Shown: positions 1 through 8,124 of the stretch, one piece after another
How positions within the stretch are numbered: the first letter of the stretch is position 1
Layout of the letters: every line of letters starts with the position of its first letter
NCBI GenBank assembly: GCA_024235855.1
Contig: JACKLN010000002.1
Span: 124,001 to 188,000, forward strand
Length of the DNA: 64,000 bases
Reading direction: 5' to 3'
Source: Burkholderiaceae bacterium
Lineage (GTDB): Bacteria > Pseudomonadota > Gammaproteobacteria > Burkholderiales > Burkholderiaceae_C
Program-made: the position numbers and the translations under genes
Notes under the pieces: generated by a model
What the model saw: the letters and a program-made list of their open reading frames with translations, nothing else
The model's database searches: none
What the model was told of the DNA's origin: nothing

Positions 1-1270
1 GCCCGACTTCATGCTGCGCCTGGGCCATGCCGTCGGCCGCGTGCTGCGCCGCGAACACGAACGGCCGACCGTGCTGATCGGCAAGGACACCCGGTTGTCC
101 GGCTACATGATCGAATCGGCCCTCGAAGCAGGTTTTGCCTCGGCGGGTGTGGATGTGCTGCTCAGCGGCCCGCTGCCCACGCCGGGCGTGGCCTACCTGG
201 TCCGCGCCCTGCGGCTGGACCTGGGCGTCGTGATCAGCGCCTCGCACAACCCGTTCGACGACAACGGGATCAAGTTCTTCTCGGCCGAGGGCACCAAGCT
301 GCCCGACGGCTGGGAACTCGACGTCGAGGCCGCCATGGACGAGGCGCCCTCGTGGGTGCACTCGTCGGCGCTGGGCAAGGCGCGCCGGCTCGAGGATGCC
401 TCAGGCCGCTACATCGAGTTCTGCAAGAGCACGGTGCCGCACTCGATGTCGCTGCGCGGCATGACGGTCGTGGTGGATGCCGCCCACGGCGCGGCCTACC
501 ATGTAGCGCCCGATGTCTTCCACGAGCTGGGCGCCGAGGTGATCCGTCTCGGGTGTGAGCCCGATGGCACCAACATCAACGATGGTGTGGGCGCCACCGC
601 GCCCGAGGCGCTGGTGGACGTGGTGCGCAAGCACGGCGCCGACTACGGCATCGCCCTCGACGGCGACGCCGACCGGCTGCAGCTGGTCGACGGCGAAGGC
701 CGCCTCTACAACGGTGACGAGCTGCTCTACGTGATGGCGGCCGACCGCCTGAACCAGCAGCGCCCGGTGCCTGGTGTCGTCGGCACGCTGATGACGAACA
801 TGGCCGTGGAACTGGCGCTGCAGGCGCGCGACGTGCCGCTGGTGCGGGCCAAGGTCGGCGACCGCTACGTGCTGGAGGAGCTCACGGCCCGCGGCTGGCA
901 GCTGGGAGGCGAGGGCTCCGGCCACCTGCTGGCGCTGGACCGCCACACCACCGGCGACGGCATCGTCAGCGCGCTGCAGGTGCTGCACGCGGTGCAGCGC
1001 AGCGGCCGGCCGCTGGCGCAGTGGCTGGACGGGGTGACGCTGTTCCCGCAGACGCTCATCAATGTTCGCCTGCCCCGGCTCGACGGCTGGCAGCAGCACG
1101 CCGGTCTCGCGCGTGAGCGCGAGACGGTGGAGCGCGAACTGGCGTCGCGCGGGCGGGTGCTGATCCGCGCCTCGGGCACCGAGCCGGTCCTGCGCGTGAT
1201 GGTGGAAGCCCAGGACCCGGCGCTGGCCCGCCAGTGCGCCGAGCGGCTGGCGGCTGCGCTCACGGCCTGA
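1..1270 (+). CDS. glmM: Phosphoglucosamine mutase GlmM (5' truncated by the window edge)
   Basis: GlmM interconverts glucosamine-6-phosphate and glucosamine-1-phosphate, the step before UDP-GlcNAc for peptidoglycan and LPS. The reading frame is open to the window edge: codons before the ATG at 11 read P-D-F, matching the family's ITPDFVLRLGHAVG start region, so roughly the first 25 residues lie outside. The phosphoserine loop SASHNP (active serine codon at 242-244), the metal loop DGDADR and the C-terminal phosphate-binding stretch RASGTEPVLRVM are all present, so the enzyme looks intact. The pst operon follows about 40 bp later but has its own Pho promoter, so the two are probably separate transcription units. 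Confidence 0.97.
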   Translation, partial: PDFMLRLGHAVGRVLRREHERPTVLIGKDTRLSGYMIESALEAGFASAGVDVLLSGPLPTPGVAYLVRALRLDLGVVISASHNPFDDNGIKFFSAEGTKLPDGWELDVEAAMDEAPSWVHSSALGKARRLEDASGRYIEFCKSTVPHSMSLRGMTVVVDAAHGAAYHVAPDVFHELGAEVIRLGCEPDGTNINDGVGATAPEALVDVVRKHGADYGIALDGDADRLQLVDGEGRLYNGDELLYVMAADRLNQQRPVPGVVGTLMTNMAVELALQARDVPLVRAKVGDRYVLEELTARGWQLGGEGSGHLLALDRHTTGDGIVSALQVLHAVQRSGRPLAQWLDGVTLFPQTLINVRLPRLDGWQQHAGLARERETVERELASRGRVLIRASGTEPVLRVMVEAQDPALARQCAERLAAALTA

Positions 1271-1312
1271 GCCACGGTTCGACAGCCGCGCCTCGGCGTG
1301 GCGGAACGGCGA

Positions 1313-1346
1313 CTGTCACAGGACTGTCACGAACGGTCCCTAGCAT
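1313..1346 (+). promoter_or_regulatory. Pho box and -10 element driving the pst operon
   Basis: Two identical heptamers CTGTCAC lie at 1313-1319 and 1324-1330, separated by AGGA. This is the 11-bp-period PhoB repeat (consensus CTGTCAT-N4-CTGTCAY). A -10-like TAGCAT sits at 1341-1346, exactly 10 bp after the box, as in PhoB-activated promoters where the Pho box replaces the -35. No -35 hexamer is visible, as expected. Transcription would start near 1352 and give a leader of about 30 nt before the pstS ATG at 1385. PhoB itself is encoded in this operon (5973-6689), which implies autoregulation. Confidence 0.88.
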
Positions 1347-1384
1347 CCCGTCTCGTCATGAAGCTCAACGTCTCGAGGTTCCGC

Positions 1385-2425
1385 ATGTCGAAGTCCCTGT
1401 TCCGCGCCGCTGCGCTGTCGGCGGTCACCGCGTTCGCCGCCCTGTCCGCCCAGGCGCAGGACGTCACCGGGGCCGGTGCGTCGTTCCCGGCGCCGGTCTA
1501 TGCCAAGTGGGCCGATGCCTACAACAAGGCCACCGGCGCGCGCATCAACTACCAGTCGGTGGGTTCCGGTGCCGGCATTCGGCAGATCAAGGCGAAGACC
1601 GTGGACTTCGGCGCGTCCGACGCGCCGCTGACCGACGAGCAACTCGCCGCCGACGGCCTGATCCAGTTCCCGATGGTCATCGGCGGTGTGGTGCCGGTGG
1701 TCAACATCAAGGGCATCGGCCCGGGCCAGATGAAGCTCACCGGCCAGGTGCTGGGCGACATCTACCTGGGCAAGATCAAGCGCTGGAACGACCCGGCGAT
1801 CACGGCGCTGAACCCCGGCCTGCCCCTGCCCGACAGCAGCATCGCCCCCGTGCGCCGGGCCGACGGTTCCGGCACCAGCTTCATCTTCACGAACTACCTG
1901 TCGAAGGTGAACGCCGAGTGGAAGGCGTCGGTGGGCGAGGGCACCGCGGTCAAGTGGCCCACCGGCGCCGGCGGCAAGGGCAACGAGGGTGTCTCGGCCT
2001 TCGTGCAGCGCCTGCCCAACGCCATCGGCTACGTCGAGTACGCGTACGCCAAGCAGAACAAGATGTCCTACGTGCTGCTGCAAAACAAGGATGGCCAGTT
2101 CGTGGCGCCGGACGACGCCACGTTCAAGGCCGCCGCCGCCGGTGCGGACTGGGCACGGAGCTTCTACCAGGTGCTGACCGAGCAGCCCGGCAAGGACAGC
2201 TGGCCGATCTCCGGCGCCACCTTCATCCTGATGCACAAGCAGCAGGAGAAGCCCGAGCAGGCGGCCAACGCGCTGAAGTTCTTCCAGTGGGCCTTCGCCA
2301 ACGGCGACAAGATGGCCGCCGACCTGGACTACGTGCCGCTGCCGGATTCGGTGAAGAACCTGACCCGCCAGCAGTGGAGCCAGGCGCTCAAGGACGCTTC
2401 CGGCAAGGCGATCGCCTGGCAGTGA
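1385..2425 (+). CDS. pstS: Phosphate ABC transporter substrate-binding protein PstS
   Basis: Periplasmic phosphate-binding component of the PstSCAB importer. The start at 1385 is preferred because GAGG (1375-1378) sits 6 nt upstream and the product begins with a clean Sec signal peptide, MSKSLFRAAALSAVTAF followed by ALSAQA; an ATG at 1358 would be almost leaderless given the Pho promoter. Phosphate-contacting motifs are visible: TGAGASFPAP at the mature N-terminus, SVGSGAGI, and RADGSGTSFIFTNYL. About 346 residues, normal for the family. First gene of pstSCAB-phoU-phoB-phoR; a hairpin after the stop probably makes pstS mRNA more abundant than the rest. Confidence 0.97.
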   Translation: MSKSLFRAAALSAVTAFAALSAQAQDVTGAGASFPAPVYAKWADAYNKATGARINYQSVGSGAGIRQIKAKTVDFGASDAPLTDEQLAADGLIQFPMVIGGVVPVVNIKGIGPGQMKLTGQVLGDIYLGKIKRWNDPAITALNPGLPLPDSSIAPVRRADGSGTSFIFTNYLSKVNAEWKASVGEGTAVKWPTGAGGKGNEGVSAFVQRLPNAIGYVEYAYAKQNKMSYVLLQNKDGQFVAPDDATFKAAAAGADWARSFYQVLTEQPGKDSWPISGATFILMHKQQEKPEQAANALKFFQWAFANGDKMAADLDYVPLPDSVKNLTRQQWSQALKDASGKAIAWQ

Positions 2426-2451
2426 CCGGCGTCTGATTCCGTTGTCCGACG

Positions 2452-2476
2452 GCGCCGGGAGGGTCACTCCCGGCGC
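2452..2476 (+). terminator. Hairpin between pstS and pstC (partial terminator or mRNA stabiliser)
   Basis: A perfect 10-bp inverted repeat GCGCCGGGAG / CTCCCGGCGC encloses the 5-nt loop GGTCA, starting 26 bp after the pstS stop. No T-tract follows, so it is not a complete intrinsic terminator. Its place is typical of hairpins that protect the mRNA of a binding-protein gene and reduce expression of downstream membrane components; that role is inferred. Confidence 0.6.
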
Positions 2477-2565
2477 TGTCGCACGTGAAGCCCAGCCGTC
2501 CCGCAGAACCCGTCACCATGGTCGCTACACTGCCCGCCCATCCGTCATCCGAGAGCGTCGAGCGC

Positions 2566-3543
2566 ATGTCCCGCGTGTCTCCCGAGGGCCCCGTGCCCGT
2601 TCGCCGGCCGCGCGCGCCCTGGGGCGACGCGCTCTTCGCCGCCCTGGCCCATGGCGCGGCCTGGCTGACGCTGGCCCTGCTGGCGGGCATCATCGGCTCG
2701 CTGGTGATCGGCGCCTGGCCGGCGATCCAGGAATTCGGCATCGCCTTCCTGTGGTCGGCGGAGTGGGACCCGGTGCAGGAACGCTTCGGCGGCCTGGTGA
2801 TGATCTACGGCACGCTGGCCAGTTCGCTGATTGCGCTGCTGATCGCCGTGCCGGTGAGCTTCGGCATCGCGCTGTTCCTGACCGAACTCGCTCCCGGCTG
2901 GCTGAAGCGGCCGCTGGGCATTGCGGTGGAACTGCTGGCGGCCGTGCCGTCCATCGTCTACGGCATGTGGGGCCTGCTGGTCTTCGGGCCCATCCTGGCC
3001 GAGTATGTGCAGCAGCCGCTGCAGCAGGCCTTCGAAGGCGTGCCACTGCTCGAGGCGCTGGTCTCTGGGCCGCCGGTGGGCATCGGCATCCTGTCGGCCG
3101 GCATCATCCTGGCCATCATGATCATCCCCTTCATCGCGTCGGTGATGCGAGATGTCTTCGAGGTCACGCCGCCGCTGCTGAAGGAGTCGGCCTACGGCCT
3201 GGGCTCGACGACCTGGGAGGTCGTCTGGCAGGTGGTGCTGCCGTACACGAAGACCGGGGTCATCGGCGGCATCATGCTGGGCCTCGGCCGCGCGCTGGGC
3301 GAGACCATGGCGGTGACCTTCGTCATCGGCAACTTCAACCAGCTGGAGTCGCTGTCGCTGTTCGAGGCGGCCAACAGCATCACCTCGGCGCTGGCCAACG
3401 AGTTCGCCGAGGCCACCGAGGGCCTGCACCAGGCCTCGTTGATCTACCTGGGCCTGGTGCTGTTCTTCATCACCTTCGTCGTGCTGGCCCTGTCCAAGGT
3501 GCTGCTGATGCAATTGAAGAAGAGCGAGGGGAGCAAGGCATGA
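2566..3543 (+). CDS. pstC: Phosphate ABC transporter permease PstC
   Basis: Inner-membrane permease pairing with PstA to form the phosphate channel. Six hydrophobic segments are visible, and the EAA loop for PstB contact is present (LKESAYGLGSTTWEVVWQVV). The ATG at 2566 gives 325 residues and a short cytoplasmic N-terminus before the first membrane segment (ALAHGAAWLTLALLAG). In-frame ATGs at 2485 and 2518 are possible, but 2485 lies almost against the pstS hairpin. The stop overlaps the pstA ATG by 4 bp, indicating translational coupling. Confidence 0.94.
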   Translation: MSRVSPEGPVPVRRPRAPWGDALFAALAHGAAWLTLALLAGIIGSLVIGAWPAIQEFGIAFLWSAEWDPVQERFGGLVMIYGTLASSLIALLIAVPVSFGIALFLTELAPGWLKRPLGIAVELLAAVPSIVYGMWGLLVFGPILAEYVQQPLQQAFEGVPLLEALVSGPPVGIGILSAGIILAIMIIPFIASVMRDVFEVTPPLLKESAYGLGSTTWEVVWQVVLPYTKTGVIGGIMLGLGRALGETMAVTFVIGNFNQLESLSLFEAANSITSALANEFAEATEGLHQASLIYLGLVLFFITFVVLALSKVLLMQLKKSEGSKA

Positions 3544-4415
3544 GTCCCACCACTGCGGCCGCGATGGACCCGGCCCGTCGCGCGATGTATGCCCGGCGCC
3601 GGCGCGTGAACGCCGTCGCCCTGACGCTGTCGCTGGCGGCCATGGCCTTCGGTGTGTTCTGGCTGGTCTGGATCCTGTTCGAGACCGTGCGCCTGGGCAT
3701 CGGTGGCCTGGCGGTGAGCGTGTTCACCGAGATGACGCCGCCGCCGCAGGCCGAAGGCGGTGGCCTGGCCAACGCCATCTTCGGCTCGCTGGTGATGGTG
3801 GCGCTGGCCACCGCGGTGGGCACGCCGGTGGGCGTGATGTCCGGCGTCTACCTGGCCGAGTACGGCCAGGGTCGTCGGCTGGCCAGCCTCACGCGCTTCA
3901 TCAACGACATCCTGCTGTCGGCCCCTTCCATCGTCATCGGCCTGTTCATCTACGCCGTGGTGGTGGCGCCGATGCGTGGCTTCTCGGCCTGGGCCGGGGT
4001 GCTGGCGCTGGCGCTGATCGTGATCCCGGTGGTCATCCGCACCACTGAGAACATGTTGCTGCTGATCCCGAACTCGCTGCGCGAAGCGGCCTACGCGCTG
4101 GGCACGCCGAAGTGGCGGGTGATCCTGACCATCACGCTCAAGGCGGCCCGTGCCGGCGTCATCACCGGCGTGCTGCTGGCGGTGGCGCGCATCGCCGGCG
4201 AGACCGCGCCGCTGCTGTTCACGGCGCTCTCGAACCAGTTCTGGACCAGCGATCTCGGCGAGCCCATGGCCAGCCTGCCGGTCACGATCTTCAAGTTCGC
4301 GATGAGCCCCTACGAGAACTGGCAGCAACTGGCCTGGACCGGCGTGTTCCTCATCACCGCCGGCGTGCTGATGCTCAACATCCTGGCGCGCGTGCTGTTC
4401 AAGAAGAAGCACTGA
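3540..4415 (+). CDS. pstA: Phosphate ABC transporter permease PstA
   Basis: Second permease of the phosphate importer. The ATG overlaps the pstC TGA (ATGA), preceded by an AGGGGAG ribosome-binding site at 3527-3533. The 291-residue product begins with a short basic tail (YARRRRVNAVAL) and has about six membrane segments. Its EAA motif is LREAAYALGTPKWRVILTIT. The frame stays open far upstream across pstC, but that extension is only a shadow of pstC in another frame. Confidence 0.95.
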   Translation: MSPTTAAAMDPARRAMYARRRRVNAVALTLSLAAMAFGVFWLVWILFETVRLGIGGLAVSVFTEMTPPPQAEGGGLANAIFGSLVMVALATAVGTPVGVMSGVYLAEYGQGRRLASLTRFINDILLSAPSIVIGLFIYAVVVAPMRGFSAWAGVLALALIVIPVVIRTTENMLLLIPNSLREAAYALGTPKWRVILTITLKAARAGVITGVLLAVARIAGETAPLLFTALSNQFWTSDLGEPMASLPVTIFKFAMSPYENWQQLAWTGVFLITAGVLMLNILARVLFKKKH

Positions 4416-4437
4416 CCGGCATCGAACGAGTTCCCCC

Positions 4438-5223
4438 ATGGAAGCCCTGCACACCCTGGCCCCCGGCGAGACCGCGAAGATCGCGGTACGTGACCTGAAC
4501 TTCTACTACGGCAAGTTCCACGCGCTGAAGAACATCAACCTCGACATCGCCGAGCGCAAGGTCACGGCCTTCATCGGCCCGTCGGGCTGTGGCAAGTCGA
4601 CGCTGCTGCGCAGCTTCAACCGCATGTTCGAGCTCTACCCCGAGCAGCGGGCCGAGGGCCGGATCGTCGTTGACGGCGGCAACGTGCTCGACCGCGGCGT
4701 GGACGTCTCGCTGCTGCGCGCGCGCATCGGCATGGTCTTCCAGAAGCCCACGCCGTTCCCAATGTCCATCTACGACAACATCGCCTTCGGTGTGCGCCTG
4801 TTCGAACGGCTGCCGCGCGTGGAGATGGACGAGCGCGTGGAATGGGCGCTGAAGAAGGCGGCCCTTTGGAACGAGGTCAAGGACAAGCTCGGCCAGAGCG
4901 GGTCCGGCCTCTCCGGCGGCCAGCAGCAGCGCCTGTGCATCGCGCGTGGCATCGCGATCAAGCCCGAGGTGCTGCTGCTCGACGAACCCTGCTCGGCGCT
5001 GGACCCGATCTCCACCGGCAAGATCGAGGAGCTGATCACCGAGCTCAAGAGCGACTACACCGTGCTCATCGTCACCCACAACATGCAGCAGGCTGCGCGC
5101 TGCTCCGACTACACCGCCTACATGTACCTGGGCGAGATGGTGGAGTTCGGTGCCACGACCGACCTTTTCATGAAGCCGAAGAAGCGCGAGACCGAGGACT
5201 ACATCACCGGGCGGTTCGGCTGA
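4438..5223 (+). CDS. pstB: Phosphate ABC transporter ATPase PstB
   Basis: Cytoplasmic ATPase driving phosphate import. Walker A is GPSGCGKST (residues 48-56), the ABC signature is LSGGQQQR, and Walker B with D-loop reads VLLLDEPCSALDP, followed by the switch histidine in IVTHNM. PstB-specific features are the NRMFELYPEQRAEG segment and the C-terminal TEDYITGRFG. Length (261 residues) is standard. It starts 22 bp after pstA and is followed by phoU, with which it links transport to PhoR signalling. Confidence 0.97.
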   Translation: MEALHTLAPGETAKIAVRDLNFYYGKFHALKNINLDIAERKVTAFIGPSGCGKSTLLRSFNRMFELYPEQRAEGRIVVDGGNVLDRGVDVSLLRARIGMVFQKPTPFPMSIYDNIAFGVRLFERLPRVEMDERVEWALKKAALWNEVKDKLGQSGSGLSGGQQQRLCIARGIAIKPEVLLLDEPCSALDPISTGKIEELITELKSDYTVLIVTHNMQQAARCSDYTAYMYLGEMVEFGATTDLFMKPKKRETEDYITGRFG

Positions 5224-5251
5224 CCCGCCGGCCGGTTGCAGGAGGCACACG

Positions 5252-5959
5252 ATGAGCGACAAGCACCTCTCCACCCAGTTCGACAACGAGCTCAGCGGCA
5301 TCTCGAGCCGCGTGCTCGAGATGGGCGGCCTCGTCGAGGCCCAGGTGGCCCAGGCGGTCCAGGCACTGACCGCGTTCGATGGCGAGATCGCCGCGCAGGT
5401 GCTGCGCGAGGAGGAGCGCGTCAACCAGATGGAGGTCGAGATCGACCGCGACCTGTCGACCATCATCGCGCGCCGCCAGCCGACGGCGCGCGACCTGCGC
5501 CTGCTGATCGCGGTGAGCAAGGCGATCGCCAACCTCGAGCGCGTGGGCGACGAGGCGGCGCGCATCGCACGCGCGGTGGACAAGCTGATCGCGTCGGGCC
5601 TGCCGTCCCGGCTGCGGCTGCCGGTGGGCGACCTGCGTTTCGAGTCGGAGCTGGCCATCGCGTCGCTGCGCCGTGCGCTGGATGCCTTCGCGCGGCTGGA
5701 CACCCAGCAGGCGCTGGAGGTGCTCAAGCACGACGACCAGATCGATGCCGAGTTCGACGGCCTGCTGCGCAAGCTGGTGACCTACATGATGGAGGACCCG
5801 CGCACGATCTCGTCGAGCATCGACCTCGTCTTCGTGGCCAAGGCCATCGAGCGCGTGGGCGACCATGCCAAGAACCTCGCCGAGGCCGTGATCTACGTCG
5901 TCAAGGGCACGGACGTGCGACACCACACCGTGCAGGCGGTCGAGGACGCCGTCAAGTGA
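5252..5959 (+). CDS. phoU: Phosphate signalling protein PhoU
   Basis: PhoU connects the Pst transporter to the PhoR kinase, holding PhoR in its phosphatase state when phosphate is plentiful. A strong AGGAGG (5240-5245) precedes the ATG. The 235-residue protein has the two repeated three-helix PhoU domains, each with the conserved metal-site pattern (ERVGDEAARIA around residues 93-103 and ERVGDHAKNLAEAV near 195-208). It lies between pstB and phoB in the same direction. Confidence 0.96.
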   Translation: MSDKHLSTQFDNELSGISSRVLEMGGLVEAQVAQAVQALTAFDGEIAAQVLREEERVNQMEVEIDRDLSTIIARRQPTARDLRLLIAVSKAIANLERVGDEAARIARAVDKLIASGLPSRLRLPVGDLRFESELAIASLRRALDAFARLDTQQALEVLKHDDQIDAEFDGLLRKLVTYMMEDPRTISSSIDLVFVAKAIERVGDHAKNLAEAVIYVVKGTDVRHHTVQAVEDAVK

Positions 5960-5972
5960 CAGGCCGGGCAGG

Positions 5973-6689
5973 GTGGTGACGAGGGTCCTGGTCGTCGAGG
6001 ACGAGCCGGCGATCGCCGAGCTGGTGGCGCTGAACCTGCGCCATGCCGGCTACGACGTGGCGCTGGCCGGTACGGCCGAGCAGGCGCAGGCCGACATCGA
6101 CCGCCAGCTGCCCGACCTCGTGCTGCTGGACTGGATGCTGCCGGGCTCGTCCGGCCTGCAGCTGGCGCAGCGCTGGCGCGCGCAGCCGCGCACGCGCGAC
6201 CTGCCGGTGATCATGCTCACGGCGCGCCATGCCGAGACCGACAAGGTCGCCGGCCTCGACGCGGGTGCCGACGACTACCTGACCAAGCCGTTCTCGCCGC
6301 AGGAACTGCTGGCGCGCATCCGTGCCGTGCTGCGCCGGCGCCTGCCGGAGGCGCTGGAGGCGGCGCTGGAGAGCGCAGGCCTGAAGCTGGACCCGGCCAC
6401 GCGCCGCGTGACCTACACGATCGATGGCACCACCACGGAACTGCGCCTGGGGCCGACGGAGTTCCGCCTGCTGCACGTGCTGATGGCCCACCCGGAACGG
6501 GTGCACAGCCGCGCCCAGCTGCTGGACCGCGTCTGGGGCGACCACGTGTTCATCGAAGACCGCACCGTCGACGTGCATGTCAAGCGGCTGCGCGAGGCTC
6601 TGCAGCCTGCCGGCCTGGCGGCGCGGGTGGAAACCGTGCGCGGCGCCGGCTACCGGTTCGTGCAGCCGCCACCGGAGACGGCCGCATGA
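5973..6689 (+). CDS. phoB: Phosphate response regulator PhoB
   Basis: OmpR-type response regulator that binds Pho boxes such as the one at 1313-1330. Residues 1-120 form the receiver domain, with acidic pocket EDE at 9-11, phospho-acceptor Asp53 (LVLLDWMLPG) and the conserved lysine in YLTKPFSP. A winged-helix domain follows (LGPTEFRLLHVLMAHP through DVHVKRLREAL). It starts with GTG (5973, or the next codon at 5976) 13 bp after phoU. Length, 238 residues, matches the family. Confidence 0.96.
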   Translation: MVTRVLVVEDEPAIAELVALNLRHAGYDVALAGTAEQAQADIDRQLPDLVLLDWMLPGSSGLQLAQRWRAQPRTRDLPVIMLTARHAETDKVAGLDAGADDYLTKPFSPQELLARIRAVLRRRLPEALEAALESAGLKLDPATRRVTYTIDGTTTELRLGPTEFRLLHVLMAHPERVHSRAQLLDRVWGDHVFIEDRTVDVHVKRLREALQPAGLAARVETVRGAGYRFVQPPPETAA

Positions 6690-6747
6690 GCGGCGCACGC
6701 GGCGCCCAGGCGCGGATGCCGACGATGCCAGCGCGGAGCGTTGCCCG

Positions 6748-8124
6748 GTGAGCTGGGTGGCCACCCGGGTGCTGGCCGTGCTGGGTGCGGGTGGCGTCGG
6801 TGCGCTGGCCGGCCTGCTGGTCGGTGGCTTGAACGATCTGCCCCGGGTCGGCGCCGTGGCGGGGGCAGCGCTGGCCATCGGGGCGATCGTCGGCCGCGAC
6901 GCCTGGCGTGGGCGCCGCCTGCTGAAGTGGCTGCGGGGGGCGCTAGACGGCCCAGCGCCACGGGATGCCGGCTTCTGGGGTGAAGTGGGCTACCGCATCG
7001 AGAAGGGCCTGAAGGCCCGTGAGCGCCGCGCGGAGGCCGAGCGCGAGCGCCTGGCGCAGTTCCTGTCCGCGATGGAAGCCTCGCCCAACGGCGTGCTGCT
7101 GATCGACGCCGACGAGCAGATCGACTGGTGCAACTCCGTGGCCGCGCTGCATTTCGACCTCCAGCCCGACCGCGACCGCCGCCAGCGCGTGACCAACCTC
7201 GTGCGCTCGCCGGCGTTCAAGGCGCACCTGGACGCCGGGCGCTGGCAGGAGCCGGTGGTCTTCGTCGCGCCCGATGGCCACACGACGCTGTCGGTGGTGG
7301 TGCGCCCGTACGGCGGTGGGCTCAAGCTCGTGCTGTCGCAGGACATCACCGAACGCGAGCGGCACGAGGCGATGCGGCGCGACTTCGTCGCCAACGTCTC
7401 GCACGAGATCCGCTCCCCACTGACCGTGCTGTCGGGCTTCGTGGAGTCCATGGCGACGCTGCCGCTGGATGCGGCCGAACGCCAGCGGGTGCTGGCCCTG
7501 ATGGGTCAGCAGACCGAACGCATGAAGACGCTGGTGGCCGATCTGCTGACGCTGGCGCAGCTGGAAGGTAGCCCTCGGCCGGCGCCGGACCGCTGGGTGC
7601 CACTGCCCGCGCTGATCGATCAGGCGCTGAGCGATGCGCGCGCGTTGTCGGCCGGACGCCACCACATCGCTGCAGATGTGGCGCAGGGGTGGGCATTGGC
7701 CGGCAGCGAATCGGAACTGCTCAGTGCCGTGGGCAACCTGCTGAGCAACGCCGTGCACTACACGCCCGACGGCGGGCGCATCCGCTTGAGCTGGTTGCCC
7801 CGGGTCGAGGGCGGTGGGGCCGTCGAGGTCGTCGACACCGGGCCCGGCATCGCGCGTGAACACCTGCCGCGCTTGACGGAGCGCTTCTACCGCGTCGACG
7901 GCAGCCGTTCGCGCGAGACGGGCGGCACCGGTCTCGGGTTGTCGATCGTCAAGCATGTGATGCAGCGCCACGGTGGCGCCATCGAGGTCGACAGCACGCC
8001 GGGCGCCGGCTCCACCTTCCGGCTGGTGTTTCCGCCGGCGCGCGTGCGCCGCGATGCGCGTGGCTTGCCGCCGATGCAGGGCAGCCCGGTGCTCAACGCG
8101 GCAGGCGACGCCACAGCACGGTGA
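6748..8124 (+). CDS. phoR: Phosphate sensor histidine kinase PhoR
   Basis: Membrane histidine kinase partner of PhoB. The only plausible start is the GTG at 6748, 9 nt after GGAG, giving 458 residues; it begins about 60 bp after phoB. Two hydrophobic segments near the N-terminus carry no periplasmic domain, as in PhoR proteins that sense through Pst/PhoU. Then come a PAS-like region (AMEASPNGVLLIDADEQI), the HisKA box with His219 (VANVSHEIRSPL), and the ATPase N, G1 and G2 boxes (LLSNAVHYTPDGG, VVDTGPGI, GTGLGLSIV). Its last 32 bp overlap the convergent glycosyltransferase gene. Confidence 0.95.
   Translation: MSWVATRVLAVLGAGGVGALAGLLVGGLNDLPRVGAVAGAALAIGAIVGRDAWRGRRLLKWLRGALDGPAPRDAGFWGEVGYRIEKGLKARERRAEAERERLAQFLSAMEASPNGVLLIDADEQIDWCNSVAALHFDLQPDRDRRQRVTNLVRSPAFKAHLDAGRWQEPVVFVAPDGHTTLSVVVRPYGGGLKLVLSQDITERERHEAMRRDFVANVSHEIRSPLTVLSGFVESMATLPLDAAERQRVLALMGQQTERMKTLVADLLTLAQLEGSPRPAPDRWVPLPALIDQALSDARALSAGRHHIAADVAQGWALAGSESELLSAVGNLLSNAVHYTPDGGRIRLSWLPRVEGGGAVEVVDTGPGIAREHLPRLTERFYRVDGSRSRETGGTGLGLSIVKHVMQRHGGAIEVDSTPGAGSTFRLVFPPARVRRDARGLPPMQGSPVLNAAGDATAR

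Noticed and set aside
6577..6747. N-terminal extension of phoR overlapping phoB
   Set aside because: Arg/Pro-rich shadow of phoB; the GTG at 6748 starts right before the first membrane helix.
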